DNA of 64,000 nt from Zygaena filipendulae (GCA_907165275.2 OU015665.1:7006001-7070000), one strand, 5' to 3'. Positions 45,743 through 57,742 are shown, counted from the stretch's first letter. The notes: a model not told the origin generated them from the letters alone. A program made the numbers and translations.

Positions 45743-47890
45743 ATGGATAGTAATGAATCTTTTTTGTCTTGTGCTGTTACTTTGGAATGGACGAGTCCCC
45801 AAGGATCTATAACCAGAAAAGTTAGTCATAAAACTGCATCGTTGCGTTTGATTCGAAACGAATATCGTGAAATGTTTCTAGAAGTGACGAATGACAAGCA
45901 TGCTGCAGTCAGATTGGCTTTGAAAAATATTAACGTGTTCAAAAAGTTCATGGCAGAAGGTAAAGCAAGTGTAAAGTTCCAAGAAGTAGGGTGCACTTTG
46001 TTTATCTCAAATGCACCACCAACCAATCTTGTCGGATTCCTTAGAACGATCTTTGTTAAAATGACTGGTGATAAAGATCAAATAGCCAATGTCACTTCTA
46101 AACAAACCACGAGAACGAAATTATTAAGTGGTAAGGCACAGACATTTGACGAAATAAGTCCTGTGACTGTAGCTGATATTAACAATGCTAAGAGTAAGGT
46201 CTCGTCTAATACAACTCCATCTCCAGTATCTAAAAAACGGAAATGTGAGGAGAGAGCACGTGGGCCGGCACCTAAGAAGTTGTATTCGCCATCACCTCTC
46301 ACAGCCAATACGAATTCACTGAATCCTGAACAACAGCGTGTTCTAGAGGCGTGTCTCAGTGGGAAAAATATCTTCTTCACTGGATCTGCTGGGACTGGCA
46401 AGAGTTTCCTGTTAAAAAGAATTGTGGCAGCATTGCCACCAGATGTTACAGTCCCTACTGCTTCCACAGGAGTGGCTGCTTGTCATATTGGTAAGCATTA
46501 TAATATACTTAAGTTGACTACTTAAATACAAATCTATTTTGTCTTCTACAACTAGCTACCTACTTGTATAAAACCTGTTACAAATCCCAATATTAAAAAA
46601 CTTTTGATTTAAAGATAATGATTGATAGTCAATTGATTTTAATATTTTTTTAGGTGGTACTACTCTTCATGCTTTTGCTGGAATAGGTGACGGTAGTGGT
46701 TCAGTACAGAGCCTGTGTGAGAGAGCCATGAAGATCCCACTTGTAGCCCAGAAGTGGAGGAAATGTAAGCATCTGATTATTGATGAAATATCCATGGTTG
46801 AAGGACCTTTTTTTGAGGTAAATTAACATTCCTGTACCACAGATCCTATGCCCTTTATGTTCAAAATTTTCTATACAATCTACTTCTTTCCCAGAAATTA
46901 GAAGCTGTCGCAAGATATGTACGTAAGAATGAAAAACCTTTTGGTGGATTACAATTGATTTTGTGTGGTGACTTCTTGCAATTGCCACCAGTTGTGGACA
47001 AAAACAAACCAGGAAAAAGATTTTGTTTTCAGTCATCTTGTTGGGAAAAATGCATTGAACAATGCTTTGAACTTAAACAAGTTCATAGACAAAAGGATCC
47101 AGAGTTTATATCCATACTCAATAGCATAAGAATTGGTAGAGTAACAAAAGAAATTAATGATCGTCTACTAGATACAGCAAGACAAAAGATTGAAAGTGAC
47201 GGGATTCTTGCAACAAGGTTATGTTCACATACAAATGATTCTAAAATAATAAATGAATCTAAACTTCAAGATTTAGCAGGTGATGAAAAAGTATTTTCAT
47301 CACAGGATAGTGAAAACGCAACTAAACTTTTGGATATGCAGACAGTAGCCCCATCAAAGCTTGTGTTGAAAGTAGGTGCTCAAGTAATGCTGCTTAAAAA
47401 TGTTAATGTAAATGCAGGTCTAGTTAATGGCGCTAGGGGTGTTGTAGTTAAATTTGAGGATAATTTTCCAGTTGTAAGGTTTAAGAACAAAAAAGAATAT
47501 ACAGCAAGAACAGAAAGGTGGTATGTGAAAAATTCTAGTGGCACATTGCTCTGTAGACGTCAAGTCCCTTTGAACCTAGCATGGGCTTTCTCTATACACA
47601 AGTCCCAAGGCTTGACATTGGACTGTGTAGAGATGTCTCTGTCAAAAATATTTGAAGCAGGCCAAGCTTATGTTGCTCTTAGCAGAGCACAGAGTTTAGA
47701 TACGTTAAGAGTGTTAGACTTTGACTCCAGGCATGTGTGGGCTGATCCCAGTGTGTTGGAATTCTATCAAAGGTTCAGACGACGCTTGCAACAAATGGAA
47801 ATTGTGCCTCTTGGAAGACCATTGGCTGACAAAACTAATAAGAGGTCAAAACTTAAAGATATATTAGCAAAACAATTAGGAAAAAGATAA
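45743..47890 (+). CDS. PIF1: ATP-dependent DNA helicase PIF1
   Basis: Exons 45743-46490, 46654-46817 and 46895-47890 join in phases 1 and 0 to give 635 aa. Family role: 5'-3' superfamily 1B helicase that unwinds G-quadruplexes and R-loops and limits telomerase, in nucleus and mitochondria. Visible motifs: N-terminal PIF1-specific region starting near LSCAVTLEW; basic linker KKRKCEERARGPAPKKL; Walker A GSAGTGKS (214-221); STGVAACHIGGTTLHAFAGIG; Walker B IIDEIS (291-296); CGDFLQLPPV (328-337); NGARGVVV; SIHKSQGLTLDCVE; and GQAYVALSRAQ near the C-terminus. Human PIF1 is 641 aa, so length and motif order fit the cellular gene and not a Helitron Rep-helicase: there is no Rep domain. The ATG at 45743 (AAAATGG) aligns with the family start. 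A short basic tail ends at TAA 47888. Confidence 0.96.
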
Positions 47891-48108
47891 ATGCAAATTA
47901 TCCTAAAATATCAGTATCTGTCATGATCAATTGTAAGATCTGGCAACAATATATCCAAACAAGTGTATGACTATAGTAATATTCTTTAATTTTGGTAGGT
48001 TAAATAATGTTTCCTTAATTTAATAATTATACCTTTAAAATATTTTTACATGAGTAATATTTACATGGATATTCTTGACATTTATTAGAAATGATTTTAT
48101 TAACTGAG

Positions 48109-48114
48109 AATAAA
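48109..48114 (+). terminator. Poly(A) signal of PIF1
   Basis: AATAAA 219 bases beyond the PIF1 stop codon. Confidence 0.55.
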
Positions 48115-48737
48115 AGACTGTCTTATTTATGGTAGCTTCTTAATTGAGAAAACTAATTAAGTGAAGATACATAAAAGTTGAGTGGACAGTGTACTTATCT
48201 TTTCATCATCTGATCTAACCAGAAATCCAAACATCAAATTACTGATGACCTAACACATATTTGCCTATAGATAATTTCAGATAAACAAACTGACAGCCAT
48301 TACCCTTTGCCATTACAACCACTCAGCTCCCCTTGAACTAAGCTACTTAATTTTTAACAAAATAAACTCTACAGCATCAAATCTAAATATTTAAAAACTT
48401 TTTACTGTATGCAATAATGAAGAAAAAACTCTTAATTGAAAATAATGACTGCTTTATTAGTACAACGAAAAGTTGAGTCACAGCTGATATACATACATGT
48501 ACATAGACAAGGCTTCATAAGTCGTTCTTCCAAGCATAGTACATACCTCAATTTAAGCTCTAAATTCGCTCTAGGGCACGTTTTTAAGATTTCCAAAAAG
48601 AAGGAGGATCTGCTTTGATTTTTTTTTGTATGTTTTTGATGATTACTCGAAGACGGTTGGACCGATTTGGAAAATACTTTGTTTGAAAGGGTATACTCCC
48701 AAGTTGGTCCCATTGCCACCAAGTCGGGATCAGTAGG

Positions 48738-48927
48738 CGGAGCACGAATTTTTTCGCTCTCCTTTCGATATCGAGCATTTTTTTTCTATGGAAAATGAAT
48801 AACGTTGGATAGATGGCGTTGTTCATTTCATACAAAAAAACGCTTTGACTTTTTTTTTTTTAATCCACTTCACAACACAACTTTACGACGATATCGAAAT
48901 GACGAGAGCGTAAAAATTCGTGCTCCG
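48738..48927. mobile_element. MITE, GGAGCACGAATTTTT family, copy 2
   Basis: Termini GGAGCACGAATTTTTTCGC and AAAAATTCGTGCTCC. The interior GATAGATGGCGTTGTTCAT is shared with 2709-2864. Confidence 0.75.
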
Positions 48928-49574
48928 GTACTGATGATGAGATCTTGGAAAAACCAAGGGAACTCTTCAAAAATTATAGGCAGGTATTTTTTAAAGTAAA
49001 TCGTTTATTTGCTTTTGAACAAGTGCAACTGAAGATGAAGACCACATATGGTCATCGGAACTACATAATAATAGGTATTTCACGGGTTTCGATTCTTTAA
49101 CTTTAAAATGGTTTCTAAACAATTTATGCTCATCACAATGGACTGTGGAACAAGTGGCAACAAGTAGAACTGATGGTGATATACTAGGAAAACTCCTCAA
49201 CAATTAACGTCCCTGCATCGGGAAAAGTAATATTTTGTAAAAGGTGATTAGCAGTTGACAGGCTATTGTAACTTAGATAAATTACAAACCCAATCACTTA
49301 AAACCGAGATATAGCAAAAAAATTAAAACCGACTTACAAAAGCACAAATAACAAAACACCGATTTAATCCAAAAGACAAAAATACACGTAATATTATTAT
49401 TGGTCGTCGTGAGCAGAACAACCCAAGTGGGCAGACGCAAGCGGGCTTGGCACTGAATGCAAACCGATCAGTGGTAGCACAAACTAATAATAATATTACG
49501 TGTATTTTTACTATTTTTGTCTTTTGATTAATGACGATTACGTTTACAAGTCATGCCTGGGCCCGGCCTCAGAA

Positions 49575-49817
49575 CAATATGGCCCGGCAGTCTCGACAAC
49601 ATTTTGACAACGTTATCGTATCGATCGTTAACTAGGGACCCAAAAATCATGACGATCAACATCATTACAGTAACCAACATTACGTGGTATTGTAAGTTTC
49701 GAGTCGAGGCTTGCATTTAATATAATGTTGGTTACTGTAATGATTATGATTTTTGGGTTCCTAGTTAACGATCGATACGATAACGTTGTCAAAAAGTTGT
49801 CGAGACTGCCGGCCCTG
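49575..49817. repeat. Foldback with arms of about 95 bp
   Basis: Left arm about 49575-49680 and right arm about 49720-49817 share GGCAGTCTCGACAAC, ACGTTATCGTATCGAT and AATCATGACGATCA-like words in reverse complement. Loop about 40 nt. Confidence 0.75.
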
Positions 49818-50619
49818 CCTTCTCACCACGAACGCGCCGGGAAAGCACAACCACCAAGCGGCTGCCGCCCATATGTTCTGTGCTGCCGCCTATCTACCAC
49901 GCAGCGCTCCATCAGCTGCTAGGGTTTCCATTATATAGTGTGCATATATGCATATATAGTGTGCCGCCGCCGCCGCTCAGACTGGCCAAGGGCGCATCCG
50001 TCATGGGTATCGCAGCATGAAGTGACGTGAGACGTGAAGGTGACGCGAGAGCTATAATATGCGTATACTAGGCTCGGTGGCTGCGCATATGCAAACGTAG
50101 GAGGATTTCAAAATGAGATTTAGGGTACACCAAAATATTCAACTTTTAATTTTGTGAAACGGAACGTTGCAACGAAACACCAATAACAGCCGCGCTTAAC
50201 ATATTACGTCATTTTTATTTTTTTTAGGAAACATGTGGACGCAGATAAGCAATAACATGTTAACCCACAAAACAAAGTTATTGATTCAGAACGATTTATT
50301 AAGAGTTAGACAACGTTTTTTAATTGTTTACCTTATTACATTGTTTAAATATGTTACTAAATATTGAACATAAAAATGTTGAAACAAAATGGCGCTATAA
50401 TTTTAAAACTTTAATTTACTCAAAATTTCTCCAGTGTGGGTTAACACACTATTGATTATCTATGTCCATGTAACTCTTTCAGGGAAGGCAAAAGAAACTA
50501 AGTAAATACAGTATACACATATTTTCCTTTTTCAGAAGTTTTTTACTTTAAAATGCATCGGTAAGATGTATTTAGATTCTTTACTTAAACTTTTGGATGT
50601 AACTCGACACAGTTCAACC

Positions 50620-50652
50620 CTCAGAAGAATATGCTTTAGTTATTCTTCTGAG
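50620..50652. repeat. Micro-palindromic insertion, copy 5 (33 bp), empty site known
   Basis: CTCAGAAGAAT...TTATTCTTCTGAG between exact duplications GTTCAACC (50612-50619, 50653-50660). The same MITE at 56228-56248 reads GGTTGAACTGTG without interruption and shows the single-copy target. Confidence 0.9.
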
Positions 50653-50847
50653 GTTCAACCTTAATTTCGCTTTTGTATAATGAAGTTATCTGTCTGTCAG
50701 TGTCGCATGACCGGGTCATGCACAATACGACAGTGACATCTCTATCACAGATTAATAAGGCGTAATTTTTAAGTAGTGACGTCATTTCGGCGGTGAAGTC
50801 AAAAGTAGGAACTTTGAAACGCTCTATTTAATTAATCCTACTAATAT

Positions 50848-51047
50848 TATCAACGCGAAAGTTTGTAAGAATGTATGGATGGATGGATGGATGTTTGTTA
50901 CTCTTTCACGCAAAAACTACTGAATGGATTTAAATGAAACTTTACAATATAGCTTATACATCAGATTAACACATAGGGTACTTTTAATCCCGGAATTCCC
51001 GCGGGAACTCCGAAATTACTGCGGGTGAAACCGCGGGGCACAGCTCG
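50848..51047 (-). repeat. Dispersed CCGCGG-type repeat with TGGA microsatellite
   Basis: Reverse copy, very similar to 57888-58090: GTAAGAATGTATGGATGGAT at the start and GTGAAACCGCGGGGCACAGC at the end. Confidence 0.8.
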
Positions 51048-51846
51048 TTTATGCACATATTTCTTTTCTTTTTCTTGGTTTGTTTAAGTAGGCCATATAT
51101 CTTTAAAATAGACTGGAAAAAAAATTCATGCAAGTACCCTATTGCAATACACGCGACGTGCGCCGAAAATGCGCGCGCAAACGTGTACGTCGGTACACGC
51201 CCTTCGAATTTATCCCTGAGTGAATCCCTTTTAGGTTTTAACTTAAAACTAACCCCGTTTTCCAATTACAGCGCTAAGCGGCATTATGCGGCATAATGCT
51301 CAACGTTGAATATTTCAACTATAGCAACACTTCGCATAATCGAGCCCTTCAAATAGTACTGCTTTCGCGCGATGCGTGCAGATACCCAAGTGTCTCAAGT
51401 CTCCATCTTTCCTGGATCGGATAAACGGAAAAAAAAATCAAGTAGCGATTAGTACCTAAACAAGTTACAAGTGTTTTTTGGAAATAATGTTTTTTGGTTT
51501 TTTTGAAATAATAAAAAAAGAGTAGGTACCTAGGTATTATTTTCTTTGATAAAAAGTTACCTAATTCAGACTGAAAAATAAATCTAAGTATGGATATAGG
51601 GAAGGTATAAAACTGAACTGAGCGCACTTTGCTGGTGCACTTGAAAACTAATTCACGTTACAACTCGGTTCTGTGCGTCACTGAGTCGCATTATGCTCTG
51701 TAATTGGAAAACAGCGTAAATTGTGGCATGCTTGCTTGGTTTAATACAATTTTACAGACTTGCCATATTACACCAATCAGTATCTTTAAGTCGAAAATGC
51801 AAAATGCTTAAATTGCAAACAAAAAAAAATTAAAACATTTTGTCAG

Positions 51847-53760
51847 TTATCTTGATTCCACAGCAGTCAAAATTTCAATTTGTTCTTCCAAAGTAGCCTG
51901 TTTTTCCTGAAGACTCTTTACCAGATATTTTAAACTATCAATAGTGTGCTCCATTTCTTTTTTAGTCAATTTAGCTTCATTTTGACCTTTTTCCATAAGT
52001 TCTAAATGCTTCTTGTTTTTTTCAACTTGTTCTAGCAATCTTGCATTTAAATGGTTTTGTTTTTTGAGCATAATCCACAACTTAGCTTCTAGTGGTGAAT
52101 CAGCTTTAAACTTTAAATCTTCTTTCATAAAATCTGTTAAATTCAATGGCTCTTTTAGCTGTCTCATACCCATCTTTATGTCTGCTACAAGTTCTGTCTG
52201 GGTCATATCATTCAGTAACTTATCCACTCTGGATTGGGGATATAGTGCAGTATACTGACAAAAAAATAACATTTTTACTGGTTACTCGTTTTACAAAAAT
52301 AAGATATTACTGATATGAAAATAATTAACAATGATAATAATTGCTGAAAATTTAATAAAAGCAACCATAGAAAAATAAAAATAAACTGACAGAATAGATG
52401 TAAAATGTTGGCTAATATAATGAATAATAATTACCGAAACAGATAAAGATGTATCAATTGGAAACAAGGTTGGAACTGCATTATCTTTAAGTTTCCGCTG
52501 TGCATCAAAGAATTTATTCTCAAAATGCTTGGAACAAATTCTGCTTTTGGACCAATCTAAGGACAGACACCGATTTTTTAACACCCCAAGCCATTTGGTT
52601 CTTATCTCCTTTGATGTCGGCATGCTGAAAACAAACAACATAATATTGTATGAGTTATATTAATTGTAAAATATTAAATTTCACAAAACAGAACTTTTGA
52701 TCCTAAATAAGGTTGTTTTATGGACTACAACGAAATGTGGTATTTAATACAGGACAGGAGACCTCATGATTTTCTGAGTGATATGGTGATCCTGTCCTCT
52801 GAAATTTCAAAGTGTATCTTTGTAGAGGTAATCTAAACTAAAATGACACGCCCCACTACTCAATAAGTAGTTTTAGATAAGCGATATCATGTATTAATAA
52901 TATCTCTTTAATAGTGTGAGTGTGGGACACTATGCGGCAACTGAGAATGAATTACTAGACCAGATTTATGTCATATCAATATTTTAACGGTTGTGTGTGT
53001 GAGCTTGCCCGATGGAGGAGCATGTCATTTTAGCTTAGATGAACTCTACAGTCTGTTTAAAAAGGGTGTTTCACAATATTCTAAAAGAAGGAAATGGAAT
53101 TCATTTATCGCTAACTAATCCTTACTAGTATTATAAATGTGAAAGTGAGTTTTTTGTTTGCTGTGCTTTCAGGCTTGGCTTTGAAGGCTCAACCGATCAT
53201 CATGAAATCTGGTATACATGTTGTCAGGTACTTTTTATCTCAGAATTCCCGTGGCAACTCCAAAATTACTGCAGGTAAAACTGCAGGGAACAGATAGTTT
53301 AATAAAATATGTGATAAATAAACACATGTCATGTTATTCCACTGATAAACAATCGAGAAATATTCTTCACCAAAAGTGTTACAGAATCTACCCTGGTTTG
53401 TGTGAAATTTCAAATAAAAATTAAACTAATAATTTCTTGTTGATATTGTATTTTTAAAATATCTTGGCAATACCAGTTCAGCCCTAGTCATATCAAACTC
53501 CATTGAAGTATAATCATCATAAAATAACACAATAAAATTGCTGTTTCCCATGGTATCTATCACTTATGTACTTTCTTTGGGAAATCTAACCTCGCCTTAA
53601 CAAGTCAGTGGTTCAGAAGTTACACTATAACTGATAGACGTAAGTAGGTACCAACGATTAAAATTAACTAAAAATAAACTTACGGATAAAGCGAAACTCC
53701 AATATTTTTATTAAATGAAGTTGTTTTACATCCCTGAACGAGGCAATGCGTGTTATACAT
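51847..53760 (-). CDS. THAP-domain protein with C-terminal coiled coil, 224 aa
   Basis: Exons 53760-53684, 52624-52435 and 52254-51847, joined in phases 2 and 0 (donors GTAAGT and GTAATT, acceptors TTTTCAG and TTGTCAG). The THAP zinc-binding module spans the first intron: C6-x4-C11 in exon 1 (CLVQGC), W37, then C56-x2-H59 (CSKHF) in exon 2 and the AVPTLF box at 75-80. The spacing between the Cys pairs (44 residues) fits the C2CH THAP consensus. Residues from about 140 to 215 are rich in Leu, Glu, Lys and Gln in heptad-like order, a probable dimerising coiled coil. Family role: sequence-specific DNA binding; some members derive from P-element transposases, but no RNase H-like domain is seen here. 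A specific THAP number cannot be given. The stop codon is TAA at 51847-51849. Confidence 0.88.
53115..53300 (-). repeat. Dispersed CCGCGG-type lepidopteran repeat in THAP intron 1
   Basis: Reverse copy from TCCTTACTAGTATTATAAATG to GTAAAACTGCAGGGAACAG. Confidence 0.65.
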
Positions 53761-53992
53761 GCTAACTAACAAACGAAATCACTTATATGTCGCTATTGTT
53801 TAGAATTTCTTCTGCGTTTTGTAAGTTTATCAGTTCTTGTAAAGGTAAGTAGATAAATTGTTTTAAAAGCAAATTATCACACGTTCAGGCTTCAGCTGCA
53901 AATCGCACACAAATTAACTAACTAGACATATGTCTAAAGACCGCACAGGAAGTTGTCAACCTGAGTGTCAACACAAATTAACCTATCAGATA

Positions 53993-54310
53993 ACTTTTTT
54001 TTTTGGTGATGTTTACCCCTCGGGGAAGGCAGAAAGAAACTTAGTCCATATAGCCAATTCATTAGTATTTTTCTTCTTCTGAAGTTATTTACATCGAAAT
54101 TCATGGGAAGTTGTATAGTAAAACGAAAACCTCCCGATGAACGCCCTATTTCATCTTATTTCACTGTTTCCGCACACTATTCATAACTAATGGATCACTA
54201 TTATGCAAAATCCACCATATTCACACAATATTAATCACGATAAACTAATTTACAAAACAAAGAAATAAAACTGACGTCCACTCTGCTAGAAATCCCGCCA
54301 AAAGTCCGTA
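53993..54310 (+). mobile_element. GTTAAATTTACCCC-family element, copy 3
   Basis: Shares CGGGGAAGGCAGAAAG, TTCTTCTTCTGAAGTTATTT and TGATGAACGCCCTATTTCAT-type words with the copies at 43968 and 57343, and ends CGCCAAAAGTC. Confidence 0.65.
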
Positions 54311-54399
54311 GTGATTACCGGTGATTATCTCAGATTAACTAGACATATATGGTGATTATCTTCTCTCTGGTTGTCAACTTATGTGATAAGTTACTCTAA

Positions 54400-54745
54400 G
54401 GCCCGCCGCTGATTGTGACTTTTTGTCGACGTGACTTTCTGTCACTTGTCAAGTGCAATGAAAACTATACTGAGTGCGCTCATTATGGTAACGTGATAAT
54501 ACGGTGACTCAGTATAGTTTTCGGCCCGCCGCTGATTGTGACTTTTTGTCGACGTGACTTTCTGTCACTTAGTCAAGTGCAATGAAAACTATACTGAGTG
54601 CGCTCATTATGGTGACGTGATAATACGGTGACCTCAGTATAGTTTTCATAAGTGACAGAAAGTCACGTCGACAAAAAGTCACAATCAGCGGCGGGCCTTC
54701 ATTGCACTTGACTAAGTGACAGAAAGTCACAATCAGCGGCGGGCC
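54400..54745. mobile_element. Palindromic element with GGCCCGCCGCTGATTGTGAC termini
   Basis: 20-bp perfect termini, TAA on both sides, about 346 bp. Two direct 124-bp units (from 54400 and 54523) are followed by inverted arm copies (54649-54697, 54698-54745). A TWA-type 3-bp duplication is typical of PIF/Harbinger elements. Confidence 0.75.
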
Positions 54746-54757
54746 TAAGGTGTCAAC

Positions 54758-54789
54758 CTCAGAAGAATAATGCTAGTTATTCTTCTGAG
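54758..54789. repeat. Micro-palindromic insertion, copy 6 (32 bp)
   Basis: CTCAGAAGAATAA...TTATTCTTCTGAG between exact duplications GTGTCAAC (54750-54757 and 54790-54797). Confidence 0.87.
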
Positions 54790-54809
54790 GTGTCAACTCA
54801 ACTTAGTAC

Positions 54810-55530
54810 TAGTGTTGCCAACAGCGCATGGCCTAATATCGCCGTTTCTCATGAATAAAGTAGCCTAATGTAGCCCAATTTCAGTTGCAGACTGCAGTAG
54901 CCTAAAGTAGCCCAAACGCCAAAATATCACAGTGAATAAAATAAAATGTAATTTTTATAATTTTATTTATGTATCATCAAAAAAAACAATAGCATTATTA
55001 AAAACTAAAACTAAGATGATTCCAAATCGTCTTCTGCTACCAATATTAAAGTATCAACCAGACTATCGCTGTCGTCACTAGTACTTGAAGTGTTTACCCA
55101 TTTTTTATAGAAACGACTAATTACACAAACTTCCAAAGTCTAACTAAAGTAGCTTTAAATAAAACGAACAACAACAATTAGAGAATATGATTTCTTTGAA
55201 CTATTTTAGTTATTATAATACAGATAATTACAGAAGCCATTATTCACAGTGAAAATACGTACCTTTTACTTTATTTCATTTTAAATTCGGTTACATAATA
55301 ACACAAATTCAGGGTATTCCCCGAAACGAACGATTTATATTCAAAAAGGATAACCACGTCAAAATCTAATTGAACCATTATACATTTACATTTGCATGAA
55401 CATTGTTTTTTTATAAATAACTTGTCACTGAAGTTGCCTAAAAGGCGACCAGTCGCCATTAAAGTTATTTCGTCGCCGATTCTCGTTCTGAGGAGCCTAA
55501 ATGGCGGAATCGCCCACGTTGGCAACACTT
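54810..55530. mobile_element. Non-autonomous hAT-like element (721 bp)
   Basis: Termini TAGTGTTGCCAAC and GTTGGCAACACTT, flanked by an exact 8-bp duplication CTTAGTAC (54802-54809, 55531-55538). The minus strand near 55010-55095 reads WVNTSSTSDDSDSLVDTL and then ends ESS*, an acidic stretch that may be the tail of a lost transposase ORF. Confidence 0.85.
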
Positions 55531-55697
55531 CTTAGTACTGGCAAGGCAAACGGGTAATAATTCTCATATAAGTTGGAAAATAATGTTGGACTCCAAAAGT
55601 ATTGCCGACTCAATACATGAAACTGACATTTTAATTTGGTATCATTATAATGTGTTACTTCATGAAACCGGTTAAGAGATGGCAGCGGCAGTATAAT

Positions 55698-56971
55698 AGG
55701 GTACTTGCATGAATTTTTTTTTCAGTCTATTTTAAAGATATATGGCATACTTAAATAAAGCAAGAAAATGAAAAAAAATATATGCATAAATTAATTAAAT
55801 AGAGCGTTTCAAAGTTCCTACTTTAGACTTTATCGCCAAAACGCGGAATGACGTCAATAGTTCAAAATTACGCCTTATTAATCTGTGATAGAAATGTCAC
55901 TGTCGCATTGTCAGGGTCATGTGACACTGACAGACAGATAACTTCATTATCCAAAAGCGAAATAGGGTACTTGCAAGGATTTTTTTTTCATTCTATTTTA
56001 AAGATATATGGCCTACTTAAACAAAGCAAGAAAAAGAAAAAAAATATATGCATAAATTAATTAAATAGAACGTTTCAAAGTTCCTACTTTAGACCTTACC
56101 GCCGAAACGCGGAATGACGTCACTTGTTCAAAATTATGCCTTTATTAATCTGTGATAGAAATGTCACTGTCGTATTGACAGGGTCATGTGACACTGACAG
56201 ACAGATAACTTCAATATTCAAAAGCGAAATTAAGGTTGAACTGTGTCGATTTACTTCCAAAAGTTCCAGTAAAGAATCGAAATGCATCTTACCGATGCAG
56301 TTTAAAGTAAAAAACTTCAGAAAATGGAAAATATGCGTTGTCTGTATGCACTTAGTTTCTTTTGCCTTCTCTGAAAGAGGTAAATGTTTTTTAAAAAAAT
56401 AAAAGTGACGTCATGTGTCAAGCTTGGCTGTTATTGGTGTTTCGTTGCAACGTTCCGTTTCACAAAATTAAAAGTTGAATATTTTGGAAACTATTGAAAT
56501 TTTTTTAGTAAATCTTTCACAATAACGCTTTTCTAAGGCTCTATTTTTGAAATATTGACACAATTTCTTATTATAAATTTCATGCAAGTACCCTATTAAG
56601 GTTGAACTGTGTCGAGTCACTTCCAAAAGTTCCAGTAAAGAATCGAAATGCATCTTACTGATGCATTTTAAAATAAAAAAACTTCAGAAAATGGAAAATA
56701 TGCGTTAACTGTATGCACTTAGTTTCTTTTGCCTTCTTTCTCCTTCTTCTCTCATTTACTATGTTTCCTAAAAAAATAAAAGTGACGTCATGTGTCAAGC
56801 GTGGCTGTGATTGGTGTTTCGTTGCAACGTTCCGTTTCACAAAATTAAAAGTTGAATATTTTGGAAACTATTGAAATTTTTTTAGTAAATCTTTCACGAT
56901 TACGCTTTTCTAAGGCTCTATTTTTGAAATATTGACACAATTTCTTATTATAAATTTGATGCATGTACCCT
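55698..56971 (+). mobile_element. GGGTACTTGCATG MITE, outer copy split by an inner copy
   Basis: The outer left part 55698-55963 breaks inside CAAAAGCGAAA; the outer right part resumes at TTAAGGTTGAACTGTGTCG (56597) and ends at 56971. TA lies at both ends. Confidence 0.85.
55964..56594 (+). mobile_element. GGGTACTTGCATG MITE, complete inner copy (about 630 bp)
   Basis: Best reference copy of the family: GGGTACTTGCA... to ...GCAAGTACCC with TA at each side. The interior contains TGACGTCA-like words and no ORF. Tc1/mariner-type by flank; the source transposase is not in the window. Confidence 0.88.
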
Positions 56972-57342
56972 ATTATGTGACTACATAATGTTACAAATGA
57001 ATAATAGATGTCACTGCCTTGTATAAATTCAATCTATCGAAGTGCTACCAATTGATAGTATATAGTCTAACAATAATCTTAATCATGCCCTTATAAAATA
57101 AGGTTGATCTTCAAAAGGTTTTTTCGACTCTTTACATGAAACTAACTTTTTGAAATTAACTTAAATTTTAAAAATAGGCGGTAAGTGGTAGGTAGGTATA
57201 CGTAAAGTTATATTGCCGTTAGTTCCGAAACCGGCTAACAGAGGACGGCTTTTTGACTTTCCCAATTTAGGCGCAGAGTTGGACCTCAAAGGCTTCTCTT
57301 TCAGATATTAAGAAGTTCAAATCTTTGTGCCAAATAATTTTT

Positions 57343-57725
57343 TTTTTGTTAAATTTACCCCAATGGGGAAGGCAAAGGAAGCTAAGTTTATACAGTCAGT
57401 TCAGTAGTATTTTTCTTCTTCTAAAGTTATTTACATCGAAATGCATTGGTGAGATGCATTTCAATGCTTTACCGGAACTTTTGGAAGCAACTCTTCACAG
57501 TTGAACCTTAATAGCCAATAGGACGCTCTGTGGGAAGTTGTCCAGTAAAACGACAACCTGCCGATGAACGCCCATTTCATCTTATTTCACTGTTTCCACA
57601 CACTGTTCTGATGGATCACTATTTTGCAAAATCCACCGTATTAACACAATATCACGATAAACTAATTTGCAAAACAAAGAAATAAAACTGACGTTCATCA
57701 CTGCTAAAATCTCGCCAAATGAATG
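57343..57725 (+). mobile_element. GTTAAATTTACCCC-family element, copy 4
   Basis: Longest copy: from TTTGTTAAATTTACCCC through CTCTGTGGGAAGTTGT to ACTGACGTTCATCACTGC and TCTCGCCAAA. Confidence 0.7.
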
Positions 57726-57742
57726 CTCCTCTTTGTGCCAAC

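Larger units (their letters stand above)
48115..50121. other. Intergenic between PIF1 and THAP gene, repeat-rich
   Basis: Contains the MITE at 48738-48927, an inverted repeat 49369-49405 / 49485-49527 (GACAAAAATACACGTAATAT type), a foldback at 49575-49817 and a small CCGCCGCCGC run near 49965. No gene was seen. Confidence 0.5.
50122..51140 (-). mobile_element. GGGTACTTGCATG MITE, reverse copy with three insertions
   Basis: Both MITE ends with TA flanks are present, but the copy is 1,019 bp instead of about 630. It is interrupted by about 245 bp (50234-50478), by a micro-palindrome (50620-50652) and by a CCGCGG-type repeat (50848-51047). Confidence 0.8.

Noticed and set aside
45743..47890. 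Helitron helicase
   Set aside because: Motif order, length (635 aa), introns and the absence of a Rep domain fit the cellular PIF1 gene.
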